Assembly (NCBI GenBank): GCA_025800105.1 | Contig: JAOXSG010000422.1 | Span: forward strand, 1 to 49,390 | From: Cohaesibacter sp. | GTDB lineage: Bacteria; Pseudomonadota; Alphaproteobacteria; Rhizobiales; Cohaesibacteraceae | Length of the DNA: 49,390 nt | Direction of reading: 5' to 3' | In this document: in pieces, positions 8,982-18,564 of the stretch | Numbering within the stretch: position 1 is the stretch's first letter | Layout of the letters: the number at the start of each line of letters is the position of its first letter | Translations under genes and position numbers: made by a program | Notes under the pieces: model-generated | The model's input: only the letters and a program-made list of their open reading frames with translations | What the model was told of the DNA's origin: nothing | The model's database searches: none

Positions 8982-9152
8982 TTTTCCTCCCCTCAGCCTT
9001 ATTTTCCCTGCACCAAATGCATTTCTTCAGCGCAAGAAAAGACTTCTCTTTGTCATATCGCTGAAATATACGCCGCGTAATATTATCAAACACCAGAGCG
9101 CCTTGGAGATCTGACGGATCTTGGATCATCTGACGCGTGACAATAGATAAGC
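8982..9152. other. Gene-free stretch between tRNA-Pro and a strong terminator
   Basis: I see no supported coding frame here. A minus-strand frame across this stretch and the tRNA is the familiar artefact with GFEPTTPSPPAKCATRLRYAPT. The stretch may be tRNA trailer, or could hold a small RNA ending at 9183. Confidence 0.4.
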
Positions 9153-9183
9153 GGCCCTGTCGACTGACGGGGCCATTTTTTTT
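9153..9183 (+). terminator. Rho-independent terminator
   Basis: GGCCCTGTC (9153-9161), loop GACT, GACGGGGCC (9166-9174): nine pairs with one G-U, followed by A and eight Ts. It is strong and plus-oriented, about 170 bases after the tRNA, and ends either the tRNA transcript or an unannotated small RNA. Confidence 0.85.
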
Positions 9184-9266
9184 GCAAAAGCAAAGCCAAC
9201 AGCTCTCATGACACTTTTAACGATTTTGGGCATATTTCTTTAAATGTTCGGCGCTATTCTTAGTCT

Positions 9267-9575
9267 ATGATGATATCAGGCTCTCATAGCGCCTTTACGG
9301 CTTTGCAAGATACGGCTGACCGCACTGCGCAAATTGCGCAATCCATTGCCAATGGCGGGCCGGTCTATGCGCATGCAGACGCCAATCCTGCTTCAAAACA
9401 GCCATCCTCTCAAAAGGTTGAAGCGCTCTCCACGCCAGCCTCCATCGCGCCAGATGCCAGTCCGGCGATGCAATTGATCGATCTGAAACAAACGGAACTG
9501 GTCTTCAAAACCAGCGCCCTTGCTGCACGCACTTTGATAGAAAGCAGTCAGGAATTGATGGATGCTTTAAGATAG
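9267..9575 (+). CDS. Small flagellar rod/hook-like protein (unnamed)
   Basis: A 102-residue protein starting at tandem ATGs (9267, 9270). I do not recognise a named gene. The N-terminus (MISGSHSAFTALQDTADRTA, then AQSIANGG) has the pattern of flagellar axial proteins (short helix, ALxA.., IANN-like). The C-terminus (LIDLKQTELVFKTSALAART, then LIESSQELMDAL) mimics the rod/hook C-terminal helix, with a QxxY/F..A..I..A.E.MDALL-like spacing. The middle is a polar Pro/Ala/Ser linker, so it looks like a minimal FlgB/FlgC-type protein with only the two coiled-coil ends. No signal peptide is seen, no flagellar genes are nearby, and the ribosome-binding site is poor. Coding status is supported by the clean frame and patterned ends; function is inference. 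Confidence 0.65.
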   Translation: MMISGSHSAFTALQDTADRTAQIAQSIANGGPVYAHADANPASKQPSSQKVEALSTPASIAPDASPAMQLIDLKQTELVFKTSALAARTLIESSQELMDALR

Positions 9576-9657
9576 GAAAAGTTAAACTTACCCTGCTTTG
9601 AAATGATCATTTATTCTTATATTTCAAAAATTTAAATATATTTATTAAACGAATTTC

Positions 9658-10791
9658 TTAACTGGAATTTCTAGCCTGATCCAAAATTCTTTTGCATTCC
9701 AGCAATTCAAACAAGGTCGACTGCAATCGGCGCACATCATCGCGCGGCATAGAAGCAGGCTTTGTCTGCTCTTGCTTTGCGTCAGCCTCGCTTTCTGCAT
9801 GTTTGCCACGCAAGCGAGAAAAGAAGCCGCTTTTATTGTCTTGCAATAAGCTATTTCTACCCGTTTCGACCGAAAAAGCCGCCTCTTGCCCTTGCTGATA
9901 AACAGGCTCGCCTTGCGTTAATCCAGCTGGCATCGCTGGTGCAGGATCGGGCGTAGGAATTGGCTGCGGCATCTGAGGAGTTTGCGGCATCATAATATGG
10001 GCTGGTGCGGGCACCATCCCCTGATTGGGGTCAATCCCTGCTGCTGCTTCTGGCGATGACGCTTGTACATTATTGGAGGCAGTGACCGGAGGGGGCGACA
10101 GCGTCGTAGGGGGCGATAGCGGAGCGTTTGTCTGTGCGGGCAGCTCAACATCTCTTTCAGGTGCTCCATATCCATGAGCGGCATGAACAGCCTGAGGCGG
10201 AATGTCAGGCGCTACCGGGGCCGATATTTCAGGATTGGCCGCAATTGCGGCCATTGCAGGCGCTTGCGGCACTGGTGCGGGAGCCGGGGAATTTACATGG
10301 ACTGGCAAGCTCTCAGGCTTTGCGGCCACCAATGGGGGCTGTTGTTCTTCAGGATGATGCGTCTTTTGCCCATCACTTTCAACACAAGGGGTAGAGAGAG
10401 CATGAGTCTCAGCCCCGTTGCCGGGCTGATCTGTTGCATGACCATGTTGAGGATTGGTGATAGGTGGTTGCTGTTGGGCAACACCTTGTTGGTCACCCTC
10501 CCCATCACTTGCCGCTATATGGCCGGGAAAGGCTTCGATCACATGGCGAATGCCCTGTTCTTTAAGGATGCGTTGCACGCCCTTAATCGTATATCCTTCG
10601 CCATAAAGCAAATGGCGAATGCCACGCAACAACTCAACATCATCAGGGCGATAATAACGACGACCACCCCCGCGCTTCATGGGTTTAATTTGCGAAAAAC
10701 GCGTTTCCCAAAACCGCAAAACATGTTGTGGCAAGTCAAGCTCTTGCGCCACTTCGCTGATTGTACGAAATGCATCTGGACTTTTGCGCAA
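9658..10791 (-). CDS. MerR-family transcriptional regulator with long Pro/Ala/Gln-rich linker
   Basis: A 377-residue protein with a TTG start at 10791 backed by GGGGAGGG five bases upstream. Residues about 8-80 form a MerR winged helix ([45 protein letters not shown]). A low-complexity, proline- and alanine-rich region of about 240 residues follows, then a short helical C-terminus ([20 protein letters not shown]). No cysteine cluster for metal sensing is seen. MerR proteins downstream of ihfA are a recurrent alphaproteobacterial arrangement, and those I know are roughly half this length, so the linker is the unusual part. It lies 128 bases downstream of ihfA on the same strand. Target genes are unknown. 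Confidence 0.85.
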   Translation of the reverse strand: MRKSPDAFRTISEVAQELDLPQHVLRFWETRFSQIKPMKRGGGRRYYRPDDVELLRGIRHLLYGEGYTIKGVQRILKEQGIRHVIEAFPGHIAASDGEGDQQGVAQQQPPITNPQHGHATDQPGNGAETHALSTPCVESDGQKTHHPEEQQPPLVAAKPESLPVHVNSPAPAPVPQAPAMAAIAANPEISAPVAPDIPPQAVHAAHGYGAPERDVELPAQTNAPLSPPTTLSPPPVTASNNVQASSPEAAAGIDPNQGMVPAPAHIMMPQTPQMPQPIPTPDPAPAMPAGLTQGEPVYQQGQEAAFSVETGRNSLLQDNKSGFFSRLRGKHAESEADAKQEQTKPASMPRDDVRRLQSTLFELLECKRILDQARNSS

Positions 10792-10919
10792 GAGACCCTC
10801 CCCACCGGGCTATGCTAGGCGCGATCAAGCGCATAGCAGATATTGCAGCCATCTTTCCCGTGCAATTGCTAAAACGGCACGTCTTATTCCTGTTTCACTC
10901 TTCCCTGCTCTTTTTATAC

Positions 10920-11228
10920 TTAGTTAGCTGGTGCTAGGGAATCGTTGATTTTCTTTTTCAGGACATTGGATGGTTTAAACACCATCACGCGACGAGGAGA
11001 GATTGGCACTTCCTCACCGGTTTTTGGATTTCGGCCAATGCGTTCATTTTTTGATCGAACAAAAAATGTTCCAAAGGATGACAGCTTGACCTGCTCGCCC
11101 TCAACCAGACAATCGCTCATCTCGGCCAAGACCATTTCAACCAGTTCAGCCGACTCTGTCCGGGACAGGCCAACTTTTTGGTAAACCGCTTCGCACAAAT
11201 CCGCGCGTGTAACAGTCTTACCCCCCAT
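10920..11228 (-). CDS. ihfA: Integration host factor subunit alpha
   Basis: A 102-residue HU/IHF-family DNA-bending protein. The sequence [20 protein letters not shown] opens the dimerisation helices, and the DNA-inserting arm includes [20 protein letters not shown] with its conserved proline. Start 11228 is chosen because GTGAGGT lies seven bases upstream and the protein then has the normal IHF-alpha length; the open frame runs to 11312. It acts with IHF-beta (not in this window) in nucleoid architecture and promoter looping. Placement after plsX-fabH is the standard alphaproteobacterial order. Confidence 0.95.
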   Translation of the reverse strand: MGGKTVTRADLCEAVYQKVGLSRTESAELVEMVLAEMSDCLVEGEQVKLSSFGTFFVRSKNERIGRNPKTGEEVPISPRRVMVFKPSNVLKKKINDSLAPAN

Positions 11229-11346
11229 GCGAAATACCTCACTATTAAAATTACAAAATTTTACAGACTCGCATCCAATCAAGAGCGTATTGGCATCTTG
11301 CCTATTCGTCAATAACTTAAAGCGCTATTGAACGAATGGCGATGCC

Positions 11347-12324
11347 TTACCAGCGCAACAGCACAGAGCCCCACGTAAAGCCGCCGCCCATCGCCTCCAG
11401 CATAACGGTATCGCCCTTCTGAATGCGACCGTCTTTGACCGCAACATTCAGAGCCAGAGGGATGGACGCTGCCGATGTATTGCCATGCAAATTGACGGTG
11501 GTCACCACTTTGTCAGCGGCAATGCCAAGCTTTTTGGCGCTGGAATCAATAATGCGCTTGTTTGCCTGATGGGGCACAAACCAATCCAGCTCCTCAGCGC
11601 TGATGCCTGTTGCATCAAAGGCATCGGTGATCACATCGGTGATCATGCCAACAGCATGTTTGAACACTTCCTTGCCCTGCATCCGCAGATATCCGGCGGT
11701 TTGCGTGGTGGATGGGCCACCATCCACATAGAGCTTGTCCTTATGACGACCATCAGAGCGCAAATGACTGGTCAGCACGCCGCGATCACTGACATCGCCC
11801 GTGCCTTCCTGTGCTTCCAAAATCACAGCGCCCGCGCCATCGCCAAACAAGACGCATGTGGTGCGATCATTGAAATCCAGAATGCGGGAAAAAGTCTCTG
11901 CGCCAATCACCAAAGCCCGCTTTGCCTTGCCGCCTTGCAAATACAAATCTGCCGTTGACATGGCAAAGACGAAACCGGAGCAAACAGCCTGCAAATCAAA
12001 GGCCGCCCCATGGGTGATGCCCAATTTGTTCTGAATAGACACCGCCGTTGCCGGGAAGGTGTTATCCGGCGTTGCGGTTGCGCAAATGATCAGATCAATA
12101 TCGCTTGCTTGCAGCCCCGCATGCTCCAGCGCTGCCAAAGCCGCCTTATGCCCCAAATCCGATGTATATTCCTCATTAGCGGCCACATGGCGCTGTTCAA
12201 TACCGGTGCGTTGGCGGATCCATTCATCAGAGGTTTCAACAACCTTGGTCAAATCCTCATTGGTCACGACATTATCGGGCAAATAGGATCCACATCCCAC
12301 CACAACTGATCGAATGGTACTCAC
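11347..12324 (-). CDS. fabH: Beta-ketoacyl-ACP synthase III
   Basis: A 325-residue KAS III that condenses acetyl-CoA with malonyl-ACP to begin type II fatty-acid synthesis. The catalytic triad is visible: Cys115 in [11 protein letters not shown], His252 in [11 protein letters not shown] and Asn282 in [15 protein letters not shown]. The C-terminal [13 protein letters not shown] is typical. Length equals the family norm. The start codon overlaps the plsX stop by four bases (12321-12324), implying translational coupling and shared transcription with plsX. Confidence 0.97.
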   Translation of the reverse strand: MSTIRSVVVGCGSYLPDNVVTNEDLTKVVETSDEWIRQRTGIEQRHVAANEEYTSDLGHKAALAALEHAGLQASDIDLIICATATPDNTFPATAVSIQNKLGITHGAAFDLQAVCSGFVFAMSTADLYLQGGKAKRALVIGAETFSRILDFNDRTTCVLFGDGAGAVILEAQEGTGDVSDRGVLTSHLRSDGRHKDKLYVDGGPSTTQTAGYLRMQGKEVFKHAVGMITDVITDAFDATGISAEELDWFVPHQANKRIIDSSAKKLGIAADKVVTTVNLHGNTSAASIPLALNVAVKDGRIQKGDTVMLEAMGGGFTWGSVLLRW

Positions 12325-13376
12325 GATGCATTCTCCTCATTCGCCGGCATTCTGTTTTTATGATAGACGGACAAATCCTGCTCCAATTTGTCGGCCAGGC
12401 CATTTTTGACCATATTGTGACCCAGAATAATGGCAGCGGCAAACCCTTCGCCATCGGTGCCACCATGGCTTTTGATCACAAGACCATTGAGACCAAGAAA
12501 GACCCCACCATTGACCTTGCGCGGGTCCATTTTTTCTTTCAAATGCTGAAAAGCCGAACGGGCAAAGAAATAGCCAACTTTGGCCATCAGGGTACGGCTC
12601 ATGGCAGAGCGCAGATATTCGGCCAATTGCTTGGCTGTGCCTTCAGCTGTCTTCAGGGCGATATTTCCGGCAAAACCTTCTGTCACCACCACATCCACAG
12701 TGCCGCGGCCCAGATCATCCCCTTCCACAAACCCATTATAGTCAAGCTGGGGCAACTCAAATTCACGCATCAAGCGCCCAGCTTCCTTCACTTCATCAAG
12801 GCCTTTGACATCTTCCTCGCCAATATTGAGCAAGCCAACGGTCGGGCGCTCAATATCCAGCAAGGCACGGGCCATCGCCCCGCCCATCATGGCAAAATCA
12901 ATCAGCTGCTGGGCGTCTGCACCAATGGTCGCACCCACATCCAGCACAATGCTCTGACCTCGCATCGTGGGCCAAATGGCGGCAATGGCAGGGCGTTCAA
13001 TATTGGCCATGGTGCGCAGGCAAAATTTTGACATTGCCATCAAGGCACCGGTATTGCCAGCCGAGACACAGACATCAGCGTCACCCGTCTTGGTCGCTTC
13101 AATGGCTTGCCACATGGAGGATTTCCCCCGGCCACGGCGCAAGGCCTGACTGGGTTTTTCATCCATCGCAATTTTAACATCAGTATGGTGGAACGTGCTG
13201 GCCTGCTTGACCCGTGGGAAATTTTCCAACATTGGCAGGACTGTGTCCTGATCGCCATAGAGCACATAACGGATGTCCGGGTAACGGACAAGGGCAATAT
13301 CTGCCCCCTCCAGAACAGTTGTGGCGCCATTGTCGCCGCCCATCACATCCAGAGAAATTCTAATCGTTTCGGTCAT
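12321..13376 (-). CDS. plsX: Phosphate acyltransferase PlsX
   Basis: A 351-residue protein that makes acyl-phosphate from acyl-ACP for membrane phospholipid synthesis with PlsY. It opens with [20 protein letters not shown] and shows [45 protein letters not shown] and [16 protein letters not shown], all family hallmarks. It is predicted to be peripheral to the inner membrane. The last four bases overlap fabH. A 169-base gap separates it from the upstream DUF177 gene and contains only a weak GGCGCT/AGCGCC hairpin near 13447-13463. Confidence 0.96.
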   Translation of the reverse strand: MTETIRISLDVMGGDNGATTVLEGADIALVRYPDIRYVLYGDQDTVLPMLENFPRVKQASTFHHTDVKIAMDEKPSQALRRGRGKSSMWQAIEATKTGDADVCVSAGNTGALMAMSKFCLRTMANIERPAIAAIWPTMRGQSIVLDVGATIGADAQQLIDFAMMGGAMARALLDIERPTVGLLNIGEEDVKGLDEVKEAGRLMREFELPQLDYNGFVEGDDLGRGTVDVVVTEGFAGNIALKTAEGTAKQLAEYLRSAMSRTLMAKVGYFFARSAFQHLKEKMDPRKVNGGVFLGLNGLVIKSHGGTDGEGFAAAIILGHNMVKNGLADKLEQDLSVYHKNRMPANEENAS

Positions 13377-13545
13377 TCCACACGTCTTTTACAGGTCATG
13401 CCGTAAGGTAAGGCTTACCAATCCAGAGGGCTCCGACTCACATCCGGCGCTTTTTCAGCGCCAGAGTGCGAATGCTGGGACAATATCCAATTTCTGTAAA
13501 TAAACAACCGGATTATCAGACCATTGCGCCAGAGCGGGTATAATT

Positions 13546-14142
13546 TTATTGCGGCTGGTCCAGTTTGTCTTTCAGTCCCGCAAGAGCGGCAAAGGGATTT
13601 TCCCCCTGATCTTGACTGCCATCATCTTCGACATGATCATCAAAATCGATGCCATCAGCTTTGGGATAGTCATTGAGCGCCAGAGCGAAAAATTCCTCGG
13701 CATAGAGACCAACGTCAATTTCATCGCCGTCAAATTCCTCCGGCGGATCCTCGCCTTCGGCATCGATGACAAGCTCGCCGCCATTTTCCTGATCATTGGC
13801 CCGGCGGGCAAAAGGAGAACCTTTTGGCACAAGGGTCAGCTCAAAAGCTTCATCAATTGTCTCAAAAACAGGCTTTAAAGAGACAACGCAGGTTTGCTCC
13901 ACCTCGCCTTTCACACGACCTTCCAGCCGGGCCCCGTTCTTTTTCCAGGCAAAAACACGGCATTCAACGGCATAGCTTTGGACATGACGAATATCCAGCC
14001 GACGGGTCAATTCTTCGCACATAGGCGCATCGGCTTCACCCTTGACCATTTCACCAAGGCTTTTGAGCCGTGTGACCGTCACAGGCAAAGACAGGACGGC
14101 CTTTCGGTTGGCCAATTCCTCGATCTGTTCGCTTTTTTTCAT
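13546..14142 (-). CDS. YceD/DUF177 family protein
   Basis: A 198-residue acidic protein of the DUF177 (YceD) family, recognised from its position before plsX and motifs such as RRLDIRHVQSYAVECRVFAW, GRVKGEVEQTCVVSLKPVFE and DEIDVGLYAEEFFALALNDY. In other bacteria and plastids the family is linked to 23S rRNA accumulation or processing. Here it lacks rpmF next door, as is usual in alphaproteobacteria. Its ATG overlaps the CBP3 stop by four bases. The exact role in this organism is not established. Confidence 0.88.
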   Translation of the reverse strand: MKKSEQIEELANRKAVLSLPVTVTRLKSLGEMVKGEADAPMCEELTRRLDIRHVQSYAVECRVFAWKKNGARLEGRVKGEVEQTCVVSLKPVFETIDEAFELTLVPKGSPFARRANDQENGGELVIDAEGEDPPEEFDGDEIDVGLYAEEFFALALNDYPKADGIDFDDHVEDDGSQDQGENPFAALAGLKDKLDQPQ

Positions 14143-14720
14143 TGTTTATCCTGTTCGATGTCCCTGTCTGATGACAGCGCGTTCAATGATGCAGGTTTGG
14201 CGAAGGTGACTGAGCCTTGTTTGATGGTTTCAATATCAAGCAAGGCTAGCACTTTGTCATTCTCAATGACATAATCCGCCAATTCCGCCAATTCAGCTGG
14301 CTGTTCTTCGTCCTCAGGGAAAAAATTACGCCCCAAGGCTTCCATCAATGGCTCTTTTCCGCTCTCGCGCGCTGTATCATAGGCCTCAATGCGGCCATAA
14401 AAGGCCTGCGCCATTTTTTTGATCTTTTTGGGCACAGATAAATCACCAATGCCAATTTCGCGCAATGAATGGTCCATATCCTTAAAGAAGCGATCAAAGA
14501 CAGCCTGCCCCAGATCCTTCACGGCCTCGTCTTCCTTGACAAGCCGCCGAAACAGCATATAGGCATGGAGCAAGAGCAGTTCAAACCGGCCATTGATTGT
14601 ATCGGGTATCCGATAATCGGTATAGAAAACCGGCAAACGGGCCTGATCCACCAATTGCTTGTAAAGACGGTCTGCCAGCTCCTCGCGCTTGCTATCTTTT
14701 TTGAAAAGATTGAAAATCAT
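14139..14720 (-). CDS. Ubiquinol-cytochrome c chaperone family protein (CBP3-like)
   Basis: A 193-residue member of the CBP3 family, which in mitochondria assists cytochrome b and bc1-complex assembly. Visible family segments are ADRLYKQLVDQARLPVFYTD, INGRFELLLLHAYMLFRRL, AVFDRFFKDMDHSLREIGIG and KMAQAFYGRIEAYD. I take ATG 14720; a GTG two codons upstream (14726) is also possible. It overlaps DUF177 by four bases, so the two are co-transcribed. The divergent neighbour is bamE across 229 bases. No membrane segment is seen. Bacterial function is inferred from the mitochondrial homologue. Confidence 0.88.
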   Translation of the reverse strand: MIFNLFKKDSKREELADRLYKQLVDQARLPVFYTDYRIPDTINGRFELLLLHAYMLFRRLVKEDEAVKDLGQAVFDRFFKDMDHSLREIGIGDLSVPKKIKKMAQAFYGRIEAYDTARESGKEPLMEALGRNFFPEDEEQPAELAELADYVIENDKVLALLDIETIKQGSVTFAKPASLNALSSDRDIEQDKQ

Positions 14721-14949
14721 TGCCACCCGATCTCATGAAGCGTTCAGCCAGACCAAACTCAAAAGCGGTGCTGACTGACATTTATCTGCCTTATTGCCTC
14801 TTCTTTGCCACATTGAAGGGGCTTACAGCAAGAAGGGGTGCTCAATGTTACCACAGCGATTGCATTTCGTTGTTAAAAGAGCTACCGACAGATAAAGATC
14901 TTGTGCAAAGATTACGCCACAAGCCTCAATCGGGAGTGATAGACTGAAA

Positions 14950-15438
14950 ATGACTGCAAAAAGCCAAGTGCCATCTCGCCGCATTCTCAAGCCCTTTCAG
15001 GTGGCAAGTCTTGTGCTGGCTCTCAGCTCCATTGCTCTGGGCGGCTGTTTGACCTCTGAGACAACAATTCACGGCTTTGTGCCAACGGATTATACTCTGG
15101 ATGAGATTGTCGCCGGATCCAGTCAGGAACAAGTTTTGCTCAGTCTTGGCACCCCATCGACAACGGCCAATTTTGGCAATGATGTTTATTATTATATCAG
15201 CCAAACCCGCAAAAAGAGCGTTGCCTTCATGCGCTCCAAGCCTGTGTCCCAAACGGTTGTAGCGGTTTATTTCGACGAAGAAGGCCGCGTTGCACGCACC
15301 GTTAAATATGGCCTCAAAGATGGCCGCCTTTACGACTTTACCAATGACGTTACCCCGACAGCCGGACGCGAAGCCAGCTTTTTGGAGCGTATGATTCAAG
15401 GGGTTGGCCCCAGCACCGGTATTTTGACCGGCAATTAG
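14950..15438 (+). CDS. bamE: Outer-membrane protein assembly factor BamE (SmpA/OmlA)
   Basis: A 162-residue lipoprotein. A long signal peptide ends at a lipobox (ALGGC, cysteine about 37), followed by a SmpA/OmlA domain: HGFVPTDYTLDEIVAGSSQE, VLLSLGTPSTTANFGNDVYY, YISQTRKKSVAF and VVAVYFDEEGRVARTVKYGL. BamE stabilises the BAM complex that inserts beta-barrel proteins. Its position divergent from the CBP3/DUF177/plsX operon is conserved in alphaproteobacteria. It is longer than E. coli BamE (113 residues), as is normal in this class. Confidence 0.92.
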   Translation: MTAKSQVPSRRILKPFQVASLVLALSSIALGGCLTSETTIHGFVPTDYTLDEIVAGSSQEQVLLSLGTPSTTANFGNDVYYYISQTRKKSVAFMRSKPVSQTVVAVYFDEEGRVARTVKYGLKDGRLYDFTNDVTPTAGREASFLERMIQGVGPSTGILTGN

Positions 15439-15461
15439 AAACGGATCAAAGGAGCGATAAT

Positions 15462-16079
15462 ATGAGCTTTGAAAGCGCCCTTTCCTTCTTTATCGCCATC
15501 TTTATTTTCAGCATCACGCCGGGGCCGGGTATTTTTGCCATTCTGGCCCGGGCGCTGACAAATGGAGCGCGCGCCTGTTTCATGCTCTCTCTTGGCATGG
15601 CAATCAGTGATATCGTCTATTTGATTGCCGCCTGTTTTGGTTTGGCAGCATTGGCCACACACTGGAGCGAGGTCTTTACCATTGTGCGCTTTGTGGGGGC
15701 TGCCTATTTGCTCTATCTGGGCTGGAAAATGTGGACAGCCCGCCCTGATCTTGCTTCAGAAGTGCGCAAGGAAAGCAAATCCGGCATGGCTCTATCTTTT
15801 GCTCAAGGCTTCCTGATTTCAGCTTCCAATCCAAAAGTCATTCTGTTTTACATCGCCTTTTTGCCAACCTTCTTGGACATACAGGCACTGACCAATCAGG
15901 ATATCCTTCTGGCCTGCCTGTTATCGCTGATCGCCCTGATGGCAGGCCTTATGCTGGTCGCTTTTTCCGCAGCCAAGGCGCGGCTTTTGCTGAAAACGGA
16001 AAGCTCTGCCCGCAGGATCAATAAAATAGCAGGATCAATCATGATTGGCGCCGGAGCCTTTTTGGCAAGTCGGGGATAG
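15462..16079 (+). CDS. LysE/RhtB-family amino-acid exporter
   Basis: A 205-residue inner-membrane protein with about six spans. It opens with a hydrophobic segment containing FSITPGPGIFAILARAL, the LysE-family signature region, and later has GFLISASNPKVILFYIAFLP. The ATG has a strong AAAGGAG eight bases upstream. Such proteins export amino acids (homoserine, threonine, lysine) or similar metabolites; the substrate is not predictable from sequence. It follows bamE by only 23 bases, so read-through from bamE is likely, and it ends at a clear terminator. Confidence 0.9.
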   Translation: MSFESALSFFIAIFIFSITPGPGIFAILARALTNGARACFMLSLGMAISDIVYLIAACFGLAALATHWSEVFTIVRFVGAAYLLYLGWKMWTARPDLASEVRKESKSGMALSFAQGFLISASNPKVILFYIAFLPTFLDIQALTNQDILLACLLSLIALMAGLMLVAFSAAKARLLLKTESSARRINKIAGSIMIGAGAFLASRG

Positions 16080-16104
16080 TTAAGCGTGTATCCCCAAAAG
16101 CCCC

Positions 16105-16129
16105 AAAGGCCCCATTTGGGGCCTTTTTC
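16105..16129 (+). terminator. Rho-independent terminator after the LysE-family gene
   Basis: AAAGGCCCC, loop ATTT, GGGGCCTTT followed by T residues: a nine-pair stem 25 bases after the exporter stop. It touches the stop of the convergent MFS gene and may work in both directions. Confidence 0.85.
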
Positions 16130-17346
16130 TATGTTGATGCTTCGTTTTCCTGCAAACTGCGATTACGCACCCATTGCAGCAGCAAAAGCAACAAACACAG
16201 CACCACAATGGGAAAGACAATCAGATTGAGCTTCTCCCAGCCATAGGCATTGAGCACAGAACCGGATGAGAAAGAGGCGATCGTGACAACACCAAAGACC
16301 AAAAAGTCATTGGTGGCCTGAACCTTGGCCCGCTCATTTGGCTTATAACAATCTGTGACCATAGCCGTTGCACCAATGAAGCCAAAATTCCAGCCAACGC
16401 CAAGCAAGATCAGGGCAATCCAGAAATGCGTCAGCTCAACTCCCATCAAAGCCACAGCAGAACAGGCGGCCAAGAGGAATAGCCCAAAGGCTACGACCCT
16501 CTCCTTGCCAAATTTCTGGATCAGAGTGCCGGTAAAGAAACTTGGAAAAAACATACCCAAGACGTGCCATTGAATGGCAAGGGCGGCATCTTCCTGACTA
16601 TGATTGCACGCCACCATGGCCAACGGAGAAGCTGTCATCACAAAGCTCATCAAGGCATAGGAAAAGGCAGCACAGCTTGCCGCCACGATAAAGCGAAATT
16701 GCGTGATGATTTCCAGCAAAGGCCGCCCGCCCTGATCCTGTGCTTTTGTCTGTTTTGGAGGGAATTTTAGACCCATCAAAATCACAATAGCGACCACAGC
16801 CAGAGCGCTTTGCGCCAAAAAGCCCCCGGCAAACAAAACCGGTTCAAACAAATCCTTGGTATAAATGATAGTTTGCGGCCCGATGATAGCCGCCAAAACC
16901 CCGCCCGTCATCACCCATGAAATAGCCTTTGGCCTGAAGGCATCGCTTGCCGTATCTGCCGCAGCAAAACGATATTGCTGGGTAAAGGCCGATGAAAAGC
17001 CCGTCATCCCTGTTGCAAAAGAAAAGAGGGCAAAGTGGTCCTGCATAATCGCATACCAGGACAGGATGCCGCTTATGACCGCAATCAGGGACCCAAGGAT
17101 GAATCCAAGTCTGCGCCCAAAAGATTTCATCAAAAACGCAGCCGGATAAATCCCAAGGGCCGTTCCTGCCACAAAAGTGGAGACAGGCAAAGTTGCCAAG
17201 GATTTATCGGACCCCAGCAAATAATGCCCCGTCAATCCGCCCATGGTGATGACCATAGCCGGAATGGCACCTGACACGGCTTGGGCACCGGCAAGAATGA
17301 AGCTGTTTCGTCTGGCCAGACGATCATCAATCACATCATGTGTCAT
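16129..17346 (-). CDS. Major facilitator superfamily transporter
   Basis: A 405-residue protein with about twelve membrane spans and the MFS loop 2-3 motif region (MKSFGRRLGFILGSLIAVIS). The second half has IQKFGKERVVAFGLFLLAAC. It resembles the YfkF/YcxA-like permeases of proteobacteria that begin RRNSFILAGAQAVSGAIPAM; the substrate is unknown. I prefer ATG 17346 (MTHDVIDDRL..) because the preceding open frame to a GTG at 17409 looks non-homologous, but neither start has a good ribosome-binding site. It is convergent with the LysE-type gene and lies upstream of nothing on its own strand within 1.1 kb except thiL. Confidence 0.85.
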   Translation of the reverse strand: MTHDVIDDRLARRNSFILAGAQAVSGAIPAMVITMGGLTGHYLLGSDKSLATLPVSTFVAGTALGIYPAAFLMKSFGRRLGFILGSLIAVISGILSWYAIMQDHFALFSFATGMTGFSSAFTQQYRFAAADTASDAFRPKAISWVMTGGVLAAIIGPQTIIYTKDLFEPVLFAGGFLAQSALAVVAIVILMGLKFPPKQTKAQDQGGRPLLEIITQFRFIVAASCAAFSYALMSFVMTASPLAMVACNHSQEDAALAIQWHVLGMFFPSFFTGTLIQKFGKERVVAFGLFLLAACSAVALMGVELTHFWIALILLGVGWNFGFIGATAMVTDCYKPNERAKVQATNDFLVFGVVTIASFSSGSVLNAYGWEKLNLIVFPIVVLCLLLLLLQWVRNRSLQENEAST

Positions 17347-17515
17347 ATGAGAACTCACATTACAAAGGCAGGCTGTCAGAACAGCGACAGTCGCGGGCAA
17401 GAAGGCCACACTCTGGCCAGATTATGGCGTGAAAGCAAGCTTTATTATATTCACTCAATTGAATTTAATAAACTATTCTTTGCTCTCTCATTGTTTCCCA
17501 GCTTTGCAGCATATT

Positions 17516-18502
17516 TTAAAAATGTTCGAAAGACAGCATATCCTGCCCATCCAGCCATCCTTGACTGGAAGAGAGGTCAAGGCCTGCCCCCTGCTCTATT
17601 GCACCAATTTTTGTCACCTTTTGATCAAGCCCTTGGGCCTGTTTCAAAAAGGCTTCTTCCTTATCAGGGGCAATGGCCATCAAAAGCTCATAATCATCAC
17701 CGCCACCAAGGATTAAAGACATCAAAGATGGCTCCAATCTCAAAACCGCACGCGCTGCATCAGACAAAGAAACGGCATCAACATCGATATGAAGGCAAGT
17801 TTCACTGGCCAGCGCCATTTTTTGGGCGTCCCCCAGCAACCCATCGGAGATATCCATGCCAGCATGGGCATGGTCAAGCAAACATTGGCGCATTTCTAGA
17901 CGTGGCAAAGGCAGTAAATAGCGCTCCATCAGATAGTTTTTATGCCGCTCATCCAGATTGGCTGGCAATGTGCCAAGCCGGGCCAGCAAGCCAAGAGCGG
18001 CATCTCCCAATGTACCGCTCATATAGAGACAATCCCCCACTTGGGCATTGCGTCGGATGATTTGGCATCCTTTTGGCACCAAACCAAAGGCAGTGACAGA
18101 GAGCGTCAGTCGATCTGGGCTTTTGACCGTATCGCCACCAAAAAGCGCAAAATCATAACGCGCCTGATCTTCTTTCAACCCATCCACAAAGTCTTTCAAC
18201 CAGCTTTCGCTCCAATCTTGCGGCAAACCAAGGCCAAGCAAATAGCCATAAGGTTTGGCTCCTTTGGCAGCCAGATCAGAGAGATTGACCCGCAAGGCTT
18301 TTTGCGCAATTCGCCCAGCTGGATCATTGGCAAAGAAATGGATATCCGCAACCAACAGATCCTTGGTGACAACCAGATCATAGCCTTGTGGGGGCGAGAG
18401 GAAAGCAGCGTCATCACTCAGGCCAAAAGAAGCATCCTGACTGGCCAAAGGCGCAAAATAATGCGCAATCAAGTCTGTTTCGCCACGTCTTTTTTCGCTC
18501 AT
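17516..18502 (-). CDS. thiL: Thiamine-monophosphate kinase
   Basis: A 328-residue enzyme that phosphorylates thiamine monophosphate to the active diphosphate. PurM-like features are visible: DLLVADIHFF near the N-terminus, FALFGGDTVKSPDRLTLSVT, AGMDISDGLLGDAQKM with the metal-binding aspartate, and LILGGGDDYELLMAI. ATG 18502 has GGAAGGG upstream; the frame continues to a TTG at 18517. It follows nusB in the usual nusB-thiL order, but a hairpin terminator sits between them. Confidence 0.94.
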   Translation of the reverse strand: MSEKRRGETDLIAHYFAPLASQDASFGLSDDAAFLSPPQGYDLVVTKDLLVADIHFFANDPAGRIAQKALRVNLSDLAAKGAKPYGYLLGLGLPQDWSESWLKDFVDGLKEDQARYDFALFGGDTVKSPDRLTLSVTAFGLVPKGCQIIRRNAQVGDCLYMSGTLGDAALGLLARLGTLPANLDERHKNYLMERYLLPLPRLEMRQCLLDHAHAGMDISDGLLGDAQKMALASETCLHIDVDAVSLSDAARAVLRLEPSLMSLILGGGDDYELLMAIAPDKEEAFLKQAQGLDQKVTKIGAIEQGAGLDLSSSQGWLDGQDMLSFEHF

Positions 18503-18564
18503 AACTGCCCTTCCCAAGACTTTTCAATCAGGCTCTGAGACCATTTTGTGCGTCCCACTATGAC

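Noticed and set aside
13447..13463. GGCGCT/AGCGCC hairpin upstream of plsX as a terminator
   Set aside because: Only six pairs and no T tract on the minus strand.
17281..18060. 259-residue plus-strand frame opposite the MFS start and thiL
   Set aside because: Antisense shadow; composition unlike the real genes and no domain.
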